This document shows, one piece after another, positions 15,317 through 24,213 of a stretch of DNA of 64,000 nucleotides. The number at the start of each line of letters is the position of its first letter. Positions within the stretch are counted from its first letter, which is position 1. Origin of the DNA: Fusobacteriota bacterium (GTDB lineage Bacteria > Bacillota > TC1). The position numbers were made by a program, and so were the translations under genes. The notes under the pieces were generated by a model that was not told the DNA's origin, ran no database searches, and saw only the letters and a program-made list of their open reading frames with translations. The stretch spans positions 496,001-560,000 of the forward strand of contig WTXA01000001.1 of NCBI GenBank assembly GCA_009773805.1, written 5' to 3'.

Positions 15317-16564
15317 CTAACTTAGTTTATGTACAAATAAACCACTTCTTAATTTTGGTTCGAACCATGTGGATTTTGGAGGCATAACTTGTCCAGCATC
15401 TGCCACTCCCATCAAATCATCAATAGTTACTGGATATAGAGCAAAAGCTACTTTCATATCTTCATTGACTCTTCTTTCAAGTTCTTTTAGACCTCTAATA
15501 CCACCAATAAAGTCAATCCTCTTGTCTGTTCTTGGATCTTCAATTCCCAATATAGGTGATAATAAGTTGTTTTGTAAAACAGCTGAATCCAAACTTAGTA
15601 CAGGATCATTTTCCGGATAACTACCTTCCTTTGATTTTAAAGTGTACCAATTTCCATCAAAGAACATACCGTACTCATGTTTATCATTTGGTTTATAAGG
15701 ACTTGTACTTGCCTCAATTACATCAAATTTTTCGGCTACTTTAGCTAAGAAGTCTTCATTACTCAAGCCATTTAGGTCCTTAACAACTCTGTTATAATCC
15801 ATTACATATAGATCTTCGTCAGGGAAGATAACTGCAAGGAATCTATTGAATTCCTCTTCTCCTGTATAATCAGGCTTTTCTTCTCTTCTTTTTTTACCAG
15901 CTGCAACTGCAGAGGCTGATCTATGATGACCATCTGCAATATATAGGTACTTAATACCTGTAAATAGTTCTGTTATTTCTTTTACTAGACTTGAATCATT
16001 CAATACCCAAACAATATGAGCTATACCATCTTCTGTTACAACATCGTATTCAGGTTTATTTTCTTCAATCCACTTAGATACAATTTCATTAATTCTATCA
16101 TTCTTCTTGTAAGTTAGAAAAACTGGTTCAGTGTTTGCATCTGTAATATCAAAATGATTGATTCTATCTAACTCTTTTTCTTTTCTTGTAAATTCATGTT
16201 TTTTAATAATGTTGTTCATGTAGTCATCAATTGAAGTACATCCAACTAATCCTGTCTGAACACGACCTTCCATTATTTGTCTATAAATATAGAAAACAGG
16301 ATTTGAATCTTCAACTAAAACCCCTTCATTAGACCAATCATTTAATACTTCTTTAGCTTTTTCGTATACTTCTTTTGAATATACCTCTACAGAGTCATCT
16401 AGATTTATCTCTGATCTTACAATCTTTAAGAAAGAATAAGGGTTATTCCCAGCCATTTCTTTTGCTTCTTTTCTATTCATCACGTCATAAGGTAAAGAAA
16501 TCATATTTTCAGCTACTTCTTGATTCTTAGGACGCAATCCTTTAAAGGGTCTTACTACTGCCAT
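15317..16564 (-). CDS. DUF1015 family protein in serine cluster
   Basis: A 415-residue protein of the DUF1015 family, at its usual length. The N-terminal VVRPFKGLRP and ISLPYDVMN are family hallmarks, and the most conserved stretch is LYIADGHHRSASA, with DGHHR at 211-215. DGHHR-type loops occur in the ParB/Srx fold, including ATP- or ADP-using serine kinases, so a role with phosphoserine or serine is possible. That is inference; I know no proven reaction for the family. It follows serA by 15 bases and ends the ridA-serC-serA operon, a neighbourhood seen in many clostridia. Confidence 0.9.
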   Translation of the reverse strand: MAVVRPFKGLRPKNQEVAENMISLPYDVMNRKEAKEMAGNNPYSFLKIVRSEINLDDSVEVYSKEVYEKAKEVLNDWSNEGVLVEDSNPVFYIYRQIMEGRVQTGLVGCTSIDDYMNNIIKKHEFTRKEKELDRINHFDITDANTEPVFLTYKKNDRINEIVSKWIEENKPEYDVVTEDGIAHIVWVLNDSSLVKEITELFTGIKYLYIADGHHRSASAVAAGKKRREEKPDYTGEEEFNRFLAVIFPDEDLYVMDYNRVVKDLNGLSNEDFLAKVAEKFDVIEASTSPYKPNDKHEYGMFFDGNWYTLKSKEGSYPENDPVLSLDSAVLQNNLLSPILGIEDPRTDKRIDFIGGIRGLKELERRVNEDMKVAFALYPVTIDDLMGVADAGQVMPPKSTWFEPKLRSGLFVHKLS

Positions 16565-16578
16565 TATGGTCCTCCTTC

Positions 16579-17487
16579 TTAAAATGCAAAGTTTTTAATT
16601 ATTTCCACTACCTCTGCTCCTATTCTCTTTTGAGCCTCGCTTGTAGAAGCACCAATGTGTGGAGTTACAGAAATTTTTGGATGATTTACTAAAACTGTAT
16701 TTTCAGTTGGTTCTTTTTCAAACACATCTATACCAGCAGCTGCTACTTTACCGCTATTTAAAGCGTCAATTAATGCTGCTTCATCAACAACTCCACCACG
16801 AGCACAGTTGATTATGTAAGCTCCATCTTTCATCATTTCAAATTGAGCTTTACCAATTGTAGCTCCTTTAGCTTTGTCAAAAGGAATATGCAATGAAATA
16901 AAGTCTGCATTCTTAATAACATCTTCTTCTGACATAAATTTATATTCGTCACAACCTTGAGCACAACCAATCAAATCAGTATATATAACTGTCATACCTA
17001 AGGCTTGAGCTTTTTTAGCAAGTGATCTGGCAATTCTACCGAAACCAATTAAGCCTAATGTTTTGCCATTAAGTTCTACACCACCATAATTTTTCTTTTC
17101 CCATTTACCATCTCTCATTGTTACATTAGCAATAACAACGTGTCTAGCGATTGCAAACATATGTGCTAAAGCAAGTTCAGCAACTGAATCACTACTAGCA
17201 GCAGGAGTATTTGTTACTTTTACTCCAGCTTTTTCTCCTGCAGGTACATCAATATTATCAATTCCTACACCAGCTCTTATAGCTAGCTTTAATTTTCCAC
17301 CAGCAATTCCTTCAAATATTTCTGAAGTCAGCTTTGTAGCTGAACGTATAACAATTGCATCAGTTTCTTTTAATTTTGCAATTAATTCAGCTCCATCATA
17401 GTGATTTGCGTCAACTTCGAAACCAGCTGCAACTAATGCCTCTTGTGCACTTTTTTCTATTCCATCATTAGCTAATACTTTAATCAT
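16579..17487 (-). CDS. serA: D-3-phosphoglycerate dehydrogenase, short form
   Basis: A 302-residue NAD-dependent enzyme that opens serine synthesis by oxidising 3-phosphoglycerate. It has the dinucleotide loop GLIGFGRIARSLAKKAQALG (about 144-163), the catalytic Arg in NCARGGVVDEAAL, the Glu in the following segment, and the catalytic His in SVTPHIGAST. It lacks the C-terminal ACT regulatory domain of the long SerA, so it is probably not inhibited by serine through ACT. It lies between serC (85 bases upstream, with a hairpin between) and the DUF1015 gene. Confidence 0.93.
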   Translation of the reverse strand: MIKVLANDGIEKSAQEALVAAGFEVDANHYDGAELIAKLKETDAIVIRSATKLTSEIFEGIAGGKLKLAIRAGVGIDNIDVPAGEKAGVKVTNTPAASSDSVAELALAHMFAIARHVVIANVTMRDGKWEKKNYGGVELNGKTLGLIGFGRIARSLAKKAQALGMTVIYTDLIGCAQGCDEYKFMSEEDVIKNADFISLHIPFDKAKGATIGKAQFEMMKDGAYIINCARGGVVDEAALIDALNSGKVAAAGIDVFEKEPTENTVLVNHPKISVTPHIGASTSEAQKRIGAEVVEIIKNFAF

Positions 17488-17511
17488 AGTAATACCTCCT
17501 AAAATTATTTA

Positions 17512-17541
17512 ATAGAACCAGAAAATAAATTCTGGTTCTAT
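17512..17541 (-). terminator. Intergenic hairpin between serC and serA
   Basis: A 12-bp perfect stem (17512-17523 with 17530-17541, loop AATAAA). The sequence after it on the minus strand (TAAATAATTTTAGG) is only weakly U-rich. It could be a leaky terminator or an mRNA-processing site that sets the serC:serA ratio. Confidence 0.55.
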
Positions 17542-17571
17542 TCATGTTAAATTAAATATTTATAAAAATAA

Positions 17572-18675
17572 CTATTTCAAACCTAGAATTTCTTCAATTT
17601 CAAACAATACGCCTCTGATATCAGCGATAGTAGCATCAGCCATGTGAGCTATTCTGAAAGTCTTATCTTTCATAACACCATATCCGTCAGATATAGTATA
17701 GCCTCTCATTGCTAATCTTTTGTTTAACTCCTTAATATCAAAGCCTTCAGGCTTAAGTATAGTTGTTAAAGTGTTTGAAGCATATTTATCATCTTTAACT
17801 AGAGTGCCAAAGTGCTTTCTTGCCCAAGCTCTAACATATTGAGCCATTTCTGTATGTCTTGCAAAACGATTTTCAATACCTTCAAGCATTATTCTATCTA
17901 ATTGATAGTCTAAGGCAAACATATGTGCCAATGAAGGAGTTGAAGGATACTGATGGTTTTTCTTTTGAATAGTATCAAAAATTTCCACCATATCGAAATA
18001 TAGACCTCTAAATTGAACTTGTTTCGCTGCGTTATAAGCTCTTTGAGAAAATGAACAAATAGCTAAACCAGCTGGTAAGCCAAGAGATTTTTGTGTTGAA
18101 GTAATCAAGCAGTCTATACCGATTGCATCTACTTCGATTTTAGCACCTGCTGCTGAGCTTACTGCATCTACAAGATAAAGAACTTTTTCATCTTCAGCTT
18201 TATCTGCATTATAGGCTTTGATAACCTCACCAATTTCTTCAACTGGATTTTGTATACCAACTGAAGTTTCATTGTGAGTTACTGTTACAACATCATATAA
18301 CCCTGTAGCTAAAGCTTTTTCAACATCAGCTGGCAAAGTTGGCTGACCAGGTTCTGGAGAGAATTTATCAGCTGGAACATTATTAGTAACAGCCATTTTA
18401 TACCATCTATCACCAAAAGCGCCAATTGAGAAAACTGCTGCTCTTTTTCTAGTGCAAGAACGTATAGATCCCTCCATGAAACCACTTCCTGATGAAGTTG
18501 ATAACATTATTGTGTTTTCAGTGTAAAGAACTTTTTGCATTTTATCGTGAATGCTTTTTTGAAGTACACTAGCTTCTTTGGTTCTGTGTCCAATCTGTGG
18601 AGTAGCCATTTTTTGTAGTACATCCGGTGCTACGTCTACAGGTCCTGGAATGAACAAACGAGTGTGCATTGACAT
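17572..18675 (-). CDS. serC: Class V aminotransferase, phosphoserine or serine-pyruvate type
   Basis: A 367-residue PLP enzyme of the class V aminotransferases. It shows the opening FIPGPVDVAPDVL, a phosphate-binding STSSGSGFMEGSIR, the aspartate in YLVDAVSSAAGAK and the PLP lysine in ITSTQKSLGLPAG. Directly upstream of serA, it most likely converts phosphohydroxypyruvate to phosphoserine. However, its architecture is that of the archaeal/clostridial SerC or the alanine-glyoxylate group rather than the E. coli SerC, so the assignment rests on context. The start at ATG 18675 follows GGAGG by ten bases. Confidence 0.85.
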   Translation of the reverse strand: MSMHTRLFIPGPVDVAPDVLQKMATPQIGHRTKEASVLQKSIHDKMQKVLYTENTIMLSTSSGSGFMEGSIRSCTRKRAAVFSIGAFGDRWYKMAVTNNVPADKFSPEPGQPTLPADVEKALATGLYDVVTVTHNETSVGIQNPVEEIGEVIKAYNADKAEDEKVLYLVDAVSSAAGAKIEVDAIGIDCLITSTQKSLGLPAGLAICSFSQRAYNAAKQVQFRGLYFDMVEIFDTIQKKNHQYPSTPSLAHMFALDYQLDRIMLEGIENRFARHTEMAQYVRAWARKHFGTLVKDDKYASNTLTTILKPEGFDIKELNKRLAMRGYTISDGYGVMKDKTFRIAHMADATIADIRGVLFEIEEILGLK

Positions 18676-18700
18676 AATAGTAATTCCTCCTTTAGTAAAC

Positions 18701-19165
18701 TTACTTGTTTTTTATTTTAACAATCATACCAACTTCGACTGAAGCGCCTAGTGGTAGACCGCTATTACCTATAGCAAATCTGGCATGTTTGCCAGCATCT
18801 CCAAAAATCTCTCCAAGTATATCTGAAGCTCCATTAATGACTTTTGGTTGAGCAGTAAACTCATTTTTTGAATTTACAAAACCTTGAACTTGTATTATTC
18901 TTTCAATATTATCTAAACTTCCGGCTATACTCTTAACAACGCCTAAAGCATTCAAGGCACAAATTCTAGCTGCTATATATGCATCTTCTTCAGTTACATC
19001 AACTCCAACAATACCTTTGTATTGAAGTACACCTTCAACCATAGGCAACTGCCCTGAAACATAAATAATCCCATCCACTAACACTCCTGGTTCATATGCT
19101 GCCGCAGGTTTCGCAGGTGTTGGGATGGTAATTCCTAACTCACTAATTTTTTTTTCAAAAGACAT
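18701..19165 (-). CDS. RidA/YjgF-family enamine deaminase
   Basis: A 154-residue protein of the RidA family. Members hydrolyse reactive enamines such as 2-aminoacrylate made by PLP enzymes from serine or cysteine. The catalytic-arginine region reads HARFAIGNSGLPLGASVEV, and the VDGIIYVSGQLPM strand is typical. It belongs to the longer (about 150 residue) subgroup. It heads the serine operon, 25 bases before serC, where PLP-bound serine-like intermediates arise, so damage control fits. The exact substrate is not proven. Confidence 0.9.
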   Translation of the reverse strand: MSFEKKISELGITIPTPAKPAAAYEPGVLVDGIIYVSGQLPMVEGVLQYKGIVGVDVTEEDAYIAARICALNALGVVKSIAGSLDNIERIIQVQGFVNSKNEFTAQPKVINGASDILGEIFGDAGKHARFAIGNSGLPLGASVEVGMIVKIKNK

Positions 19166-19204
19166 AATTTCCCTTATACCTCCTTGAATTTTTCGTATAT
19201 TACT

Positions 19205-19213
19205 ATTATATCA
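19205..19213 (-). promoter_or_regulatory. Extended -10 promoter for ridA-serC-serA-DUF1015
   Basis: TGATATAAT on the minus strand is an extended -10. No convincing -35 is seen. Confidence 0.6.
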
Positions 19214-19253
19214 TTTATAAAATAATTTTAAAGCCAAATATCAATAAATGTTA

Positions 19254-19288
19254 AATAAAAAAACAAATGGGCTAGTATAACTAGCCCA
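19254..19288 (-). terminator. Terminator of cysE
   Basis: TGGGCTAGT/ACTAGCCCA stem (19268-19276 with 19280-19288, loop ATA) followed by TTTGTTTTTTTATTT on the minus strand. Confidence 0.9.
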
Positions 19289-19307
19289 CATAACTTCATA
19301 AAATCCA

Positions 19308-19877
19308 TTATTTGTTTTCTGCATCTTTAACAATAATCTGTCTACTAAATGTTTTGTTACCAATTTTTATAGTATGTGCTGCAAGACCTACAGTTGTAGA
19401 ATTTTCTACTGTATCCTTAATAACTATAGCTCCGGCACCAATTTTACTACCTTTTGATATTACTATCGGACCTAAAACCTTAGCTCCAGCACCTATTATA
19501 ACGTTATCATCTATTGTAGGGTGTCTTTTGCCCGTTTCCTTACCAGTTCCACCTAGTGTTACACCTTGATATATTGTTACATTATCTCTTATAATAGTTG
19601 TTTCTCCTATAACTACACCCATACCGTGATCAATAAAAAAATTTCTTCCAATAGTTGCTCCAGGGTGAATCTCAATACCCCATTTCCTTCGTCCCCTTAA
19701 TGCTAGATAGCTAGCAATAAAGATAAAGTTATGTCTAAATAGAAAATTTGCAATTCTGTGATTCCACATTATATGAACACAAGGATACAACAATACTATT
19801 TCTAAATAAGATCTTGCTGCCGGATCCATTTCCTTAATGTGATCTAAATATCTTATTATCCCTTTAATGATGTTCAC
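19308..19877 (-). CDS. cysE: Serine O-acetyltransferase
   Basis: A 189-residue left-handed beta-helix enzyme that makes O-acetylserine for cysteine synthesis. It has the short Firmicute/EpsC-type N-terminal helices, then hexapeptide repeats. The motifs [24 protein letters not shown] and [16 protein letters not shown] carry the catalytic histidines. The start is GTG with an AAGGA site; no ATG fits. The gene lies downstream of the BTAD regulator (84-base gap) and upstream of the serine operon, which provides its substrate. No cysK is in the window. Confidence 0.94.
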   Translation of the reverse strand: MNIIKGIIRYLDHIKEMDPAARSYLEIVLLYPCVHIMWNHRIANFLFRHNFIFIASYLALRGRRKWGIEIHPGATIGRNFFIDHGMGVVIGETTIIRDNVTIYQGVTLGGTGKETGKRHPTIDDNVIIGAGAKVLGPIVISKGSKIGAGAIVIKDTVENSTTVGLAAHTIKIGNKTFSRQIIVKDAENK

Positions 19878-19960
19878 CTTGTCCTTTATGTAATTTATTC
19901 ATTGTGTCGATTATAACAATTTGTATACTGATTATATAATACAATGAACTTAACATCAAC

Positions 19961-22297
19961 TTATTCAGGGAAAAAGATATTTGTTAAAGATTTATCCTGT
20001 TTAGACTTACTTCTAATTAAATCTTCCGCTTCATCAATACGTCCATTTTTTTGTAACAAACATATTAATTCATTTAAATGTTTACCATTTATACTAGTCA
20101 ATCTCCTAGCATAGTCTTCAGCTTTCAACCAGTTATTATTGCTTTTTGTTATTGAAAGTAACATTTCCAAGGAATTACAGATAATTAATTGCACTTGATT
20201 TCTCACCTTGTTTTCTAAGTAATCCCAGCTCAAATCCTTAAAAACAACATCAATATTTAAGGATACTATTCTTTTCAAGTATGTCTCAGCTTGATATAAT
20301 TCTCTGTTTTTAAAAAATAATTTCGCTTTTTTATATAAGGCAACATATTTCTTAAAATCATTATTAACTAAATAACGACTATTAATATATATCCTAGCCT
20401 GCTCACATACTATCATATCTGAATAGCCAAGTTTATCTAAGATTTTTCTGATATTACAAATAGTTACTCTTAGATTAGCATCAATATCAAAAGCTTTATC
20501 TTTATCCCAAAAGACTCTTTTGATTTCTTCTCTACTCACCATATTAGGACTATTAAATATTAAATAGTTCATAATTTTTCTTAGTTTTTTTCTGTTTAAA
20601 AATTCATTAGCATAGTCAGTATTATTTATTTTAAATATGCAAGGACCAAAGAAATTGATTTCTAAATCAACTTTCTTAAAAGCATCAAACAAAGAAGTAT
20701 TATGATATATTGCTAACTGTTCGCTACTTAATAGACTCTCCTGTACTTTCAATATGCTATTATTTTCTCTATCCTTATCATTTAGTGAATAGCTCAGATA
20801 CTGAACTGCAGAAATTTCATCTCCAATATTCATCGAATAAAGAATAGGATCATCCAAGCAACCATCTAGCTCTTGTCCCTCTAGCAAACGTATACAACCT
20901 CTTAAATACTCCATGAAAACCTGAAAGGGCTTTTCTTCACCAAAAACATCTTTGCAATCAGATAAAAGCTTCAACAAAGAGGAAATATCTTTTTGCTCAA
21001 ATAGAATTCTCAAATAAAGATTATAATACTTTAATATAAAAATTTTATTGAATTCAAAATTGATCTTTTTAAATCCTTCTTGTATGTACCATAATGATTT
21101 TCCTAAAGATTTTTTATTAAAATAATGCCATGCTAGAATAAAATAGTAACTCCCTGGGTAATCCTTTAAAAGATAATTCTTATACCACCTAATAATATAA
21201 TGGAATAATTTAGAACTTTTTTGAATTTCACCTCTTAAATAATATTTATAGAGAACAGATATTCTGCATAAAAAAGAACTAAGTCTATTATCACTTTCCC
21301 TAAGTATTTCCACTTCATCAAGTTGATATATCAAATGATCAGGAACATTGAAGAACCCATACTTTTCATAAAACTTCTCAGGCATTTTCAAACTAGTCTT
21401 TTCACCTTTAACCCAATGTCGTATTAACTTAAAATATTGACCTTCATCACTACTATTTTCATATATAGAATCACCAATCTGCATTTTTTTCGCTAAATAT
21501 ACAGTGCTTTCTTTTAGCAAGACATCATATAAAGCATCCTTACTAAGGTCTTTTAAAAAATAATTTATTGAATTAATTTTTAAATCAGTTTCTGAAATCA
21601 TCATAACTAATAATTTCAAACCTTGATCTTCAAATTTGCTATAATCAAAAGTCTTAAGCTCATTTTCGTAGTAACGATAACTTGATTTTATTATAGTGTC
21701 TATAATTTTCTTTTCCATAGCAATTTTTTCAATTTTTGTTCTTGCAAATTTATAATATTCAAGCAAGAAATTACTCTCTAAAATAAGGTTGCTTACTAAT
21801 ATAGTTCTAAGTTTTCCTTTAGTCTCATCAGAGACACTTTGTTCAACTTTCTTGTTAAGGTAATCTAAAAAGAATGGATAAAAAATGTAGAAACCATTAT
21901 CTTCATAAAACATGGTCTTTTCCTTAATAAACTTGTTCAATTGATAACTTGAAAGTCTGTAATGATAGGCAAGATTTGCAAATAAAGAATATGAAATCTT
22001 TTTCAAGCCAATACAAGTAGCTATTAAATTGAATTCATTTATAGAATTGAAGTTGTATTCCTCTTCATATATCTCTATTAACTTCTTTTTTAATAATAAC
22101 ATTACATCATCTTTGCCGTTATAATTGTCCAAATAGAATTGTATTAAGAACGGATTACCTTTTGTGTAATCATACAGTTCCTCCAACCTACACAGTGGTA
22201 TGAAATTTTTTTCCATAGCTCTAGCTACTTCTTTTTTTGTGAACCATTCATTTTTTTCAATATTGATGCGGTTTATATTTTCAACAACCTCATGCAT
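19961..22297 (-). CDS. Large BTAD/SARP-type regulator lacking an ATPase core
   Basis: A 778-residue protein. The C-terminal part has an OmpR-like winged helix starting near residue 544 (EINFFGPC, LNRKKLRKIMNYLIF, VSREEIKRVFW, NLRVTICNIRKIL) and a bacterial transcriptional activator domain (646-778). The middle is helical repeat. The N-terminus begins FTKKEVARAMEK and LEELYDYTKGNPFLIQFYL, which resembles the helical lid that follows the NTPase core in MalT/STAND regulators. No Walker A or B is present. The pyk stop is only 10 bases upstream, so there is no room for a lost NTPase. Targets unknown; it may respond to glycolytic state, given its operon with pyk. Confidence 0.8.
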   Translation of the reverse strand: MHEVVENINRINIEKNEWFTKKEVARAMEKNFIPLCRLEELYDYTKGNPFLIQFYLDNYNGKDDVMLLLKKKLIEIYEEEYNFNSINEFNLIATCIGLKKISYSLFANLAYHYRLSSYQLNKFIKEKTMFYEDNGFYIFYPFFLDYLNKKVEQSVSDETKGKLRTILVSNLILESNFLLEYYKFARTKIEKIAMEKKIIDTIIKSSYRYYENELKTFDYSKFEDQGLKLLVMMISETDLKINSINYFLKDLSKDALYDVLLKESTVYLAKKMQIGDSIYENSSDEGQYFKLIRHWVKGEKTSLKMPEKFYEKYGFFNVPDHLIYQLDEVEILRESDNRLSSFLCRISVLYKYYLRGEIQKSSKLFHYIIRWYKNYLLKDYPGSYYFILAWHYFNKKSLGKSLWYIQEGFKKINFEFNKIFILKYYNLYLRILFEQKDISSLLKLLSDCKDVFGEEKPFQVFMEYLRGCIRLLEGQELDGCLDDPILYSMNIGDEISAVQYLSYSLNDKDRENNSILKVQESLLSSEQLAIYHNTSLFDAFKKVDLEINFFGPCIFKINNTDYANEFLNRKKLRKIMNYLIFNSPNMVSREEIKRVFWDKDKAFDIDANLRVTICNIRKILDKLGYSDMIVCEQARIYINSRYLVNNDFKKYVALYKKAKLFFKNRELYQAETYLKRIVSLNIDVVFKDLSWDYLENKVRNQVQLIICNSLEMLLSITKSNNNWLKAEDYARRLTSINGKHLNELICLLQKNGRIDEAEDLIRSKSKQDKSLTNIFFPE

Positions 22298-22307
22298 CCT
22301 TTCACCC

Positions 22308-23726
22308 CTATCCCCCTAAAAAATGTACTTTTATCATATTAGTTGTACCTGCTTGATTTAGTGGAATGCCTGCTGTAATTATTACTACATCGCCTTTTTG
22401 ATATCTACCTCGTTTCAATAACTCCTCCTCTCCCCTTGCTATCAGATGATCTGTACCCTCATAATCTTCAATCATAGAAATGGTTTCTACACCCCAAACA
22501 AGTTTTAAATGTTTTGTTAGATGTTCTTTTCCAACTAAAGCAATAATTGGCGAATTAGGTCTATGTCTAGCCACCCTTCTTGCTGTGCCACCACTTGAAG
22601 TTGGCACAACTAGGCACTTAGCATCAATTTTTCGACCAATATCTACTGTGCTATAGGCTATTAAATCTACAATGCTTTCTGACTTTTTCAATTTTTTGAA
22701 ATGCATTGGTTCTAATATATGCAAATCTTTTTCGATTTCACAAGCAATCTCATTCATAGTCCTCAAACTTTCAACAGGAAATAACCCTGAAGCTGTTTCC
22801 CCTGATAGCATGATTGCATCTGTTCCATCTAAGATGCTATTAGCAATATCACTAACCTCTGCTCTTGTAGGTCTTGGGTTACGTATCATTGAGTCTAACA
22901 TCTGTGTAGCAACAATTACTGGCTTACCAATGATTCTAGCTTTTTGAATGATACTCTTTTGAATAGCTGGCAATTCCTTAATTGGAATTTCTACACCTAA
23001 ATCACCTCTAGCTATCATAACTCCATCAGAAACCTCTAATATGCCATCAATATTTTTGACTGCAAGTTCACATTCTATTTTAGCTATGATTTGAATATCC
23101 TCATTTGAGACTCCTATTAATTTTCTTACTTCCAATATATCCTCAGGTCTTCTTACAAAAGATAAAGCTATAAAATCAACTTTTTCTTTAATACCGAATA
23201 ATATATCTTGCTTATCCTTTTCGCTAATACTTGGTAGTTTTACGTCAACCTTAGGTAAATTTACGCCTTTTTTACTTCCTAAGGTACCACTATTTAAAAT
23301 CCTACAGATTATCTCATCATTTTCAATACCTATAACTTCCAAAGCTATTAAACCATCATCAAGTAAAATCTCATCACCAGGATGAACTTCTTCCGGTAAA
23401 TGCTTATAAGATATACTTATATATTCTTTTGTAGTCTTTACTTCCCTTGTTGTCAAAATAATCTGTTGGTTCTTTTCAAGATCAACCTTACTATCCGCAA
23501 TTCCTGTTCTTATTTCTGGACCCTTTGTATCAAGTAGAATTGCAATACTATCACCATTTTTATGGTTATATTCCTTAAGCATATCAATTCTTTTTTTATG
23601 TTCATCAAAAGATCCATGGGAAAAATTTAATCTAGCTACATCAAAGCCTGTTTCAGCAAGTTCTAAAAAAATATTTTCCTCATCTACAGCTGGCCCTAAG
23701 GTGCATATTATTTTTGTCCTTCTCAT
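22308..23726 (-). CDS. pyk: Pyruvate kinase
   Basis: A 472-residue glycolytic enzyme converting PEP and ADP to pyruvate and ATP. Visible motifs: TKIICTLGPA at the start, RLNFSHGSFDEH, LLDTKGPEIRTG, the catalytic lysine region IIAKIEC, GVMIARGDLGVE, and the MLSGETASGLFP loop. The C-terminal PEP-utiliser-like extension found in Bacillus enzymes is absent. ATG 23726 has an AGGAG site. It lies 10 bases after coaD's stop and just before the BTAD regulator. Confidence 0.97.
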   Translation of the reverse strand: MRRTKIICTLGPAVDEENIFLELAETGFDVARLNFSHGSFDEHKKRIDMLKEYNHKNGDSIAILLDTKGPEIRTGIADSKVDLEKNQQIILTTREVKTTKEYISISYKHLPEEVHPGDEILLDDGLIALEVIGIENDEIICRILNSGTLGSKKGVNLPKVDVKLPSISEKDKQDILFGIKEKVDFIALSFVRRPEDILEVRKLIGVSNEDIQIIAKIECELAVKNIDGILEVSDGVMIARGDLGVEIPIKELPAIQKSIIQKARIIGKPVIVATQMLDSMIRNPRPTRAEVSDIANSILDGTDAIMLSGETASGLFPVESLRTMNEIACEIEKDLHILEPMHFKKLKKSESIVDLIAYSTVDIGRKIDAKCLVVPTSSGGTARRVARHRPNSPIIALVGKEHLTKHLKLVWGVETISMIEDYEGTDHLIARGEEELLKRGRYQKGDVVIITAGIPLNQAGTTNMIKVHFLGG

Positions 23727-23736
23727 TTGTTACTCC

Positions 23737-24213
23737 TTACTTATATATTGCCTTTAGTGCAAGCTCAACTTTTTTTGGTACAAGTCCTTTTATTTCCCCA
23801 TCAAGTTTTACCACACTTTTAATAATAGTTGAACTTAAGAATGTATATTCACTAGAAGTTGTAAGAAATATTGTTTCTACTGATTCATTGAGATTTTTAT
23901 TCATTAAGGCTAATTGGAATTCATACTCGAAATCTGATACAGCTCTTAATCCTCTAATAATTACCTTGGCCTCTTTACTCTCAGTAAAATGCATCAACAA
24001 TCCACTAAAAGATTCTACTTCAACATTTGGCATATCAGCTACTGCATCTTTTATGAAATCTAATCTTTCTTCAATAGAGAATAATGTGTTTTTATCTGAA
24101 TCGACAGCTACCCCAACAATAATCTTATCAAATAATTTACTCGCCCTTGTCAATATATCAAGATGCCCATTTGTTACAGGATCGAATGTTCCTGGATAAA
24201 TACCTATTTTCAT
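23737..24213 (-). CDS. coaD: Phosphopantetheine adenylyltransferase
   Basis: A 158-residue enzyme that adenylates 4'-phosphopantetheine, the penultimate step of coenzyme A synthesis. The nucleotidyltransferase motif is YPGTFDPVTNGHLDI (6-20), with VIIRGLRAVSDFEYE and the ISSS-like loop TSSEYTFLSSTIIK. Its ATG overlaps the dnaE stop in an ATGA, so it is translationally coupled to dnaE. Confidence 0.97.
   Translation of the reverse strand: MKIGIYPGTFDPVTNGHLDILTRASKLFDKIIVGVAVDSDKNTLFSIEERLDFIKDAVADMPNVEVESFSGLLMHFTESKEAKVIIRGLRAVSDFEYEFQLALMNKNLNESVETIFLTTSSEYTFLSSTIIKSVVKLDGEIKGLVPKKVELALKAIYK

Noticed and set aside
22298-22307. Frameshift that removed an NTPase domain from the BTAD regulator
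   Set aside because: The 10-base gap to pyk leaves no room for missing sequence, and pyk itself is intact.
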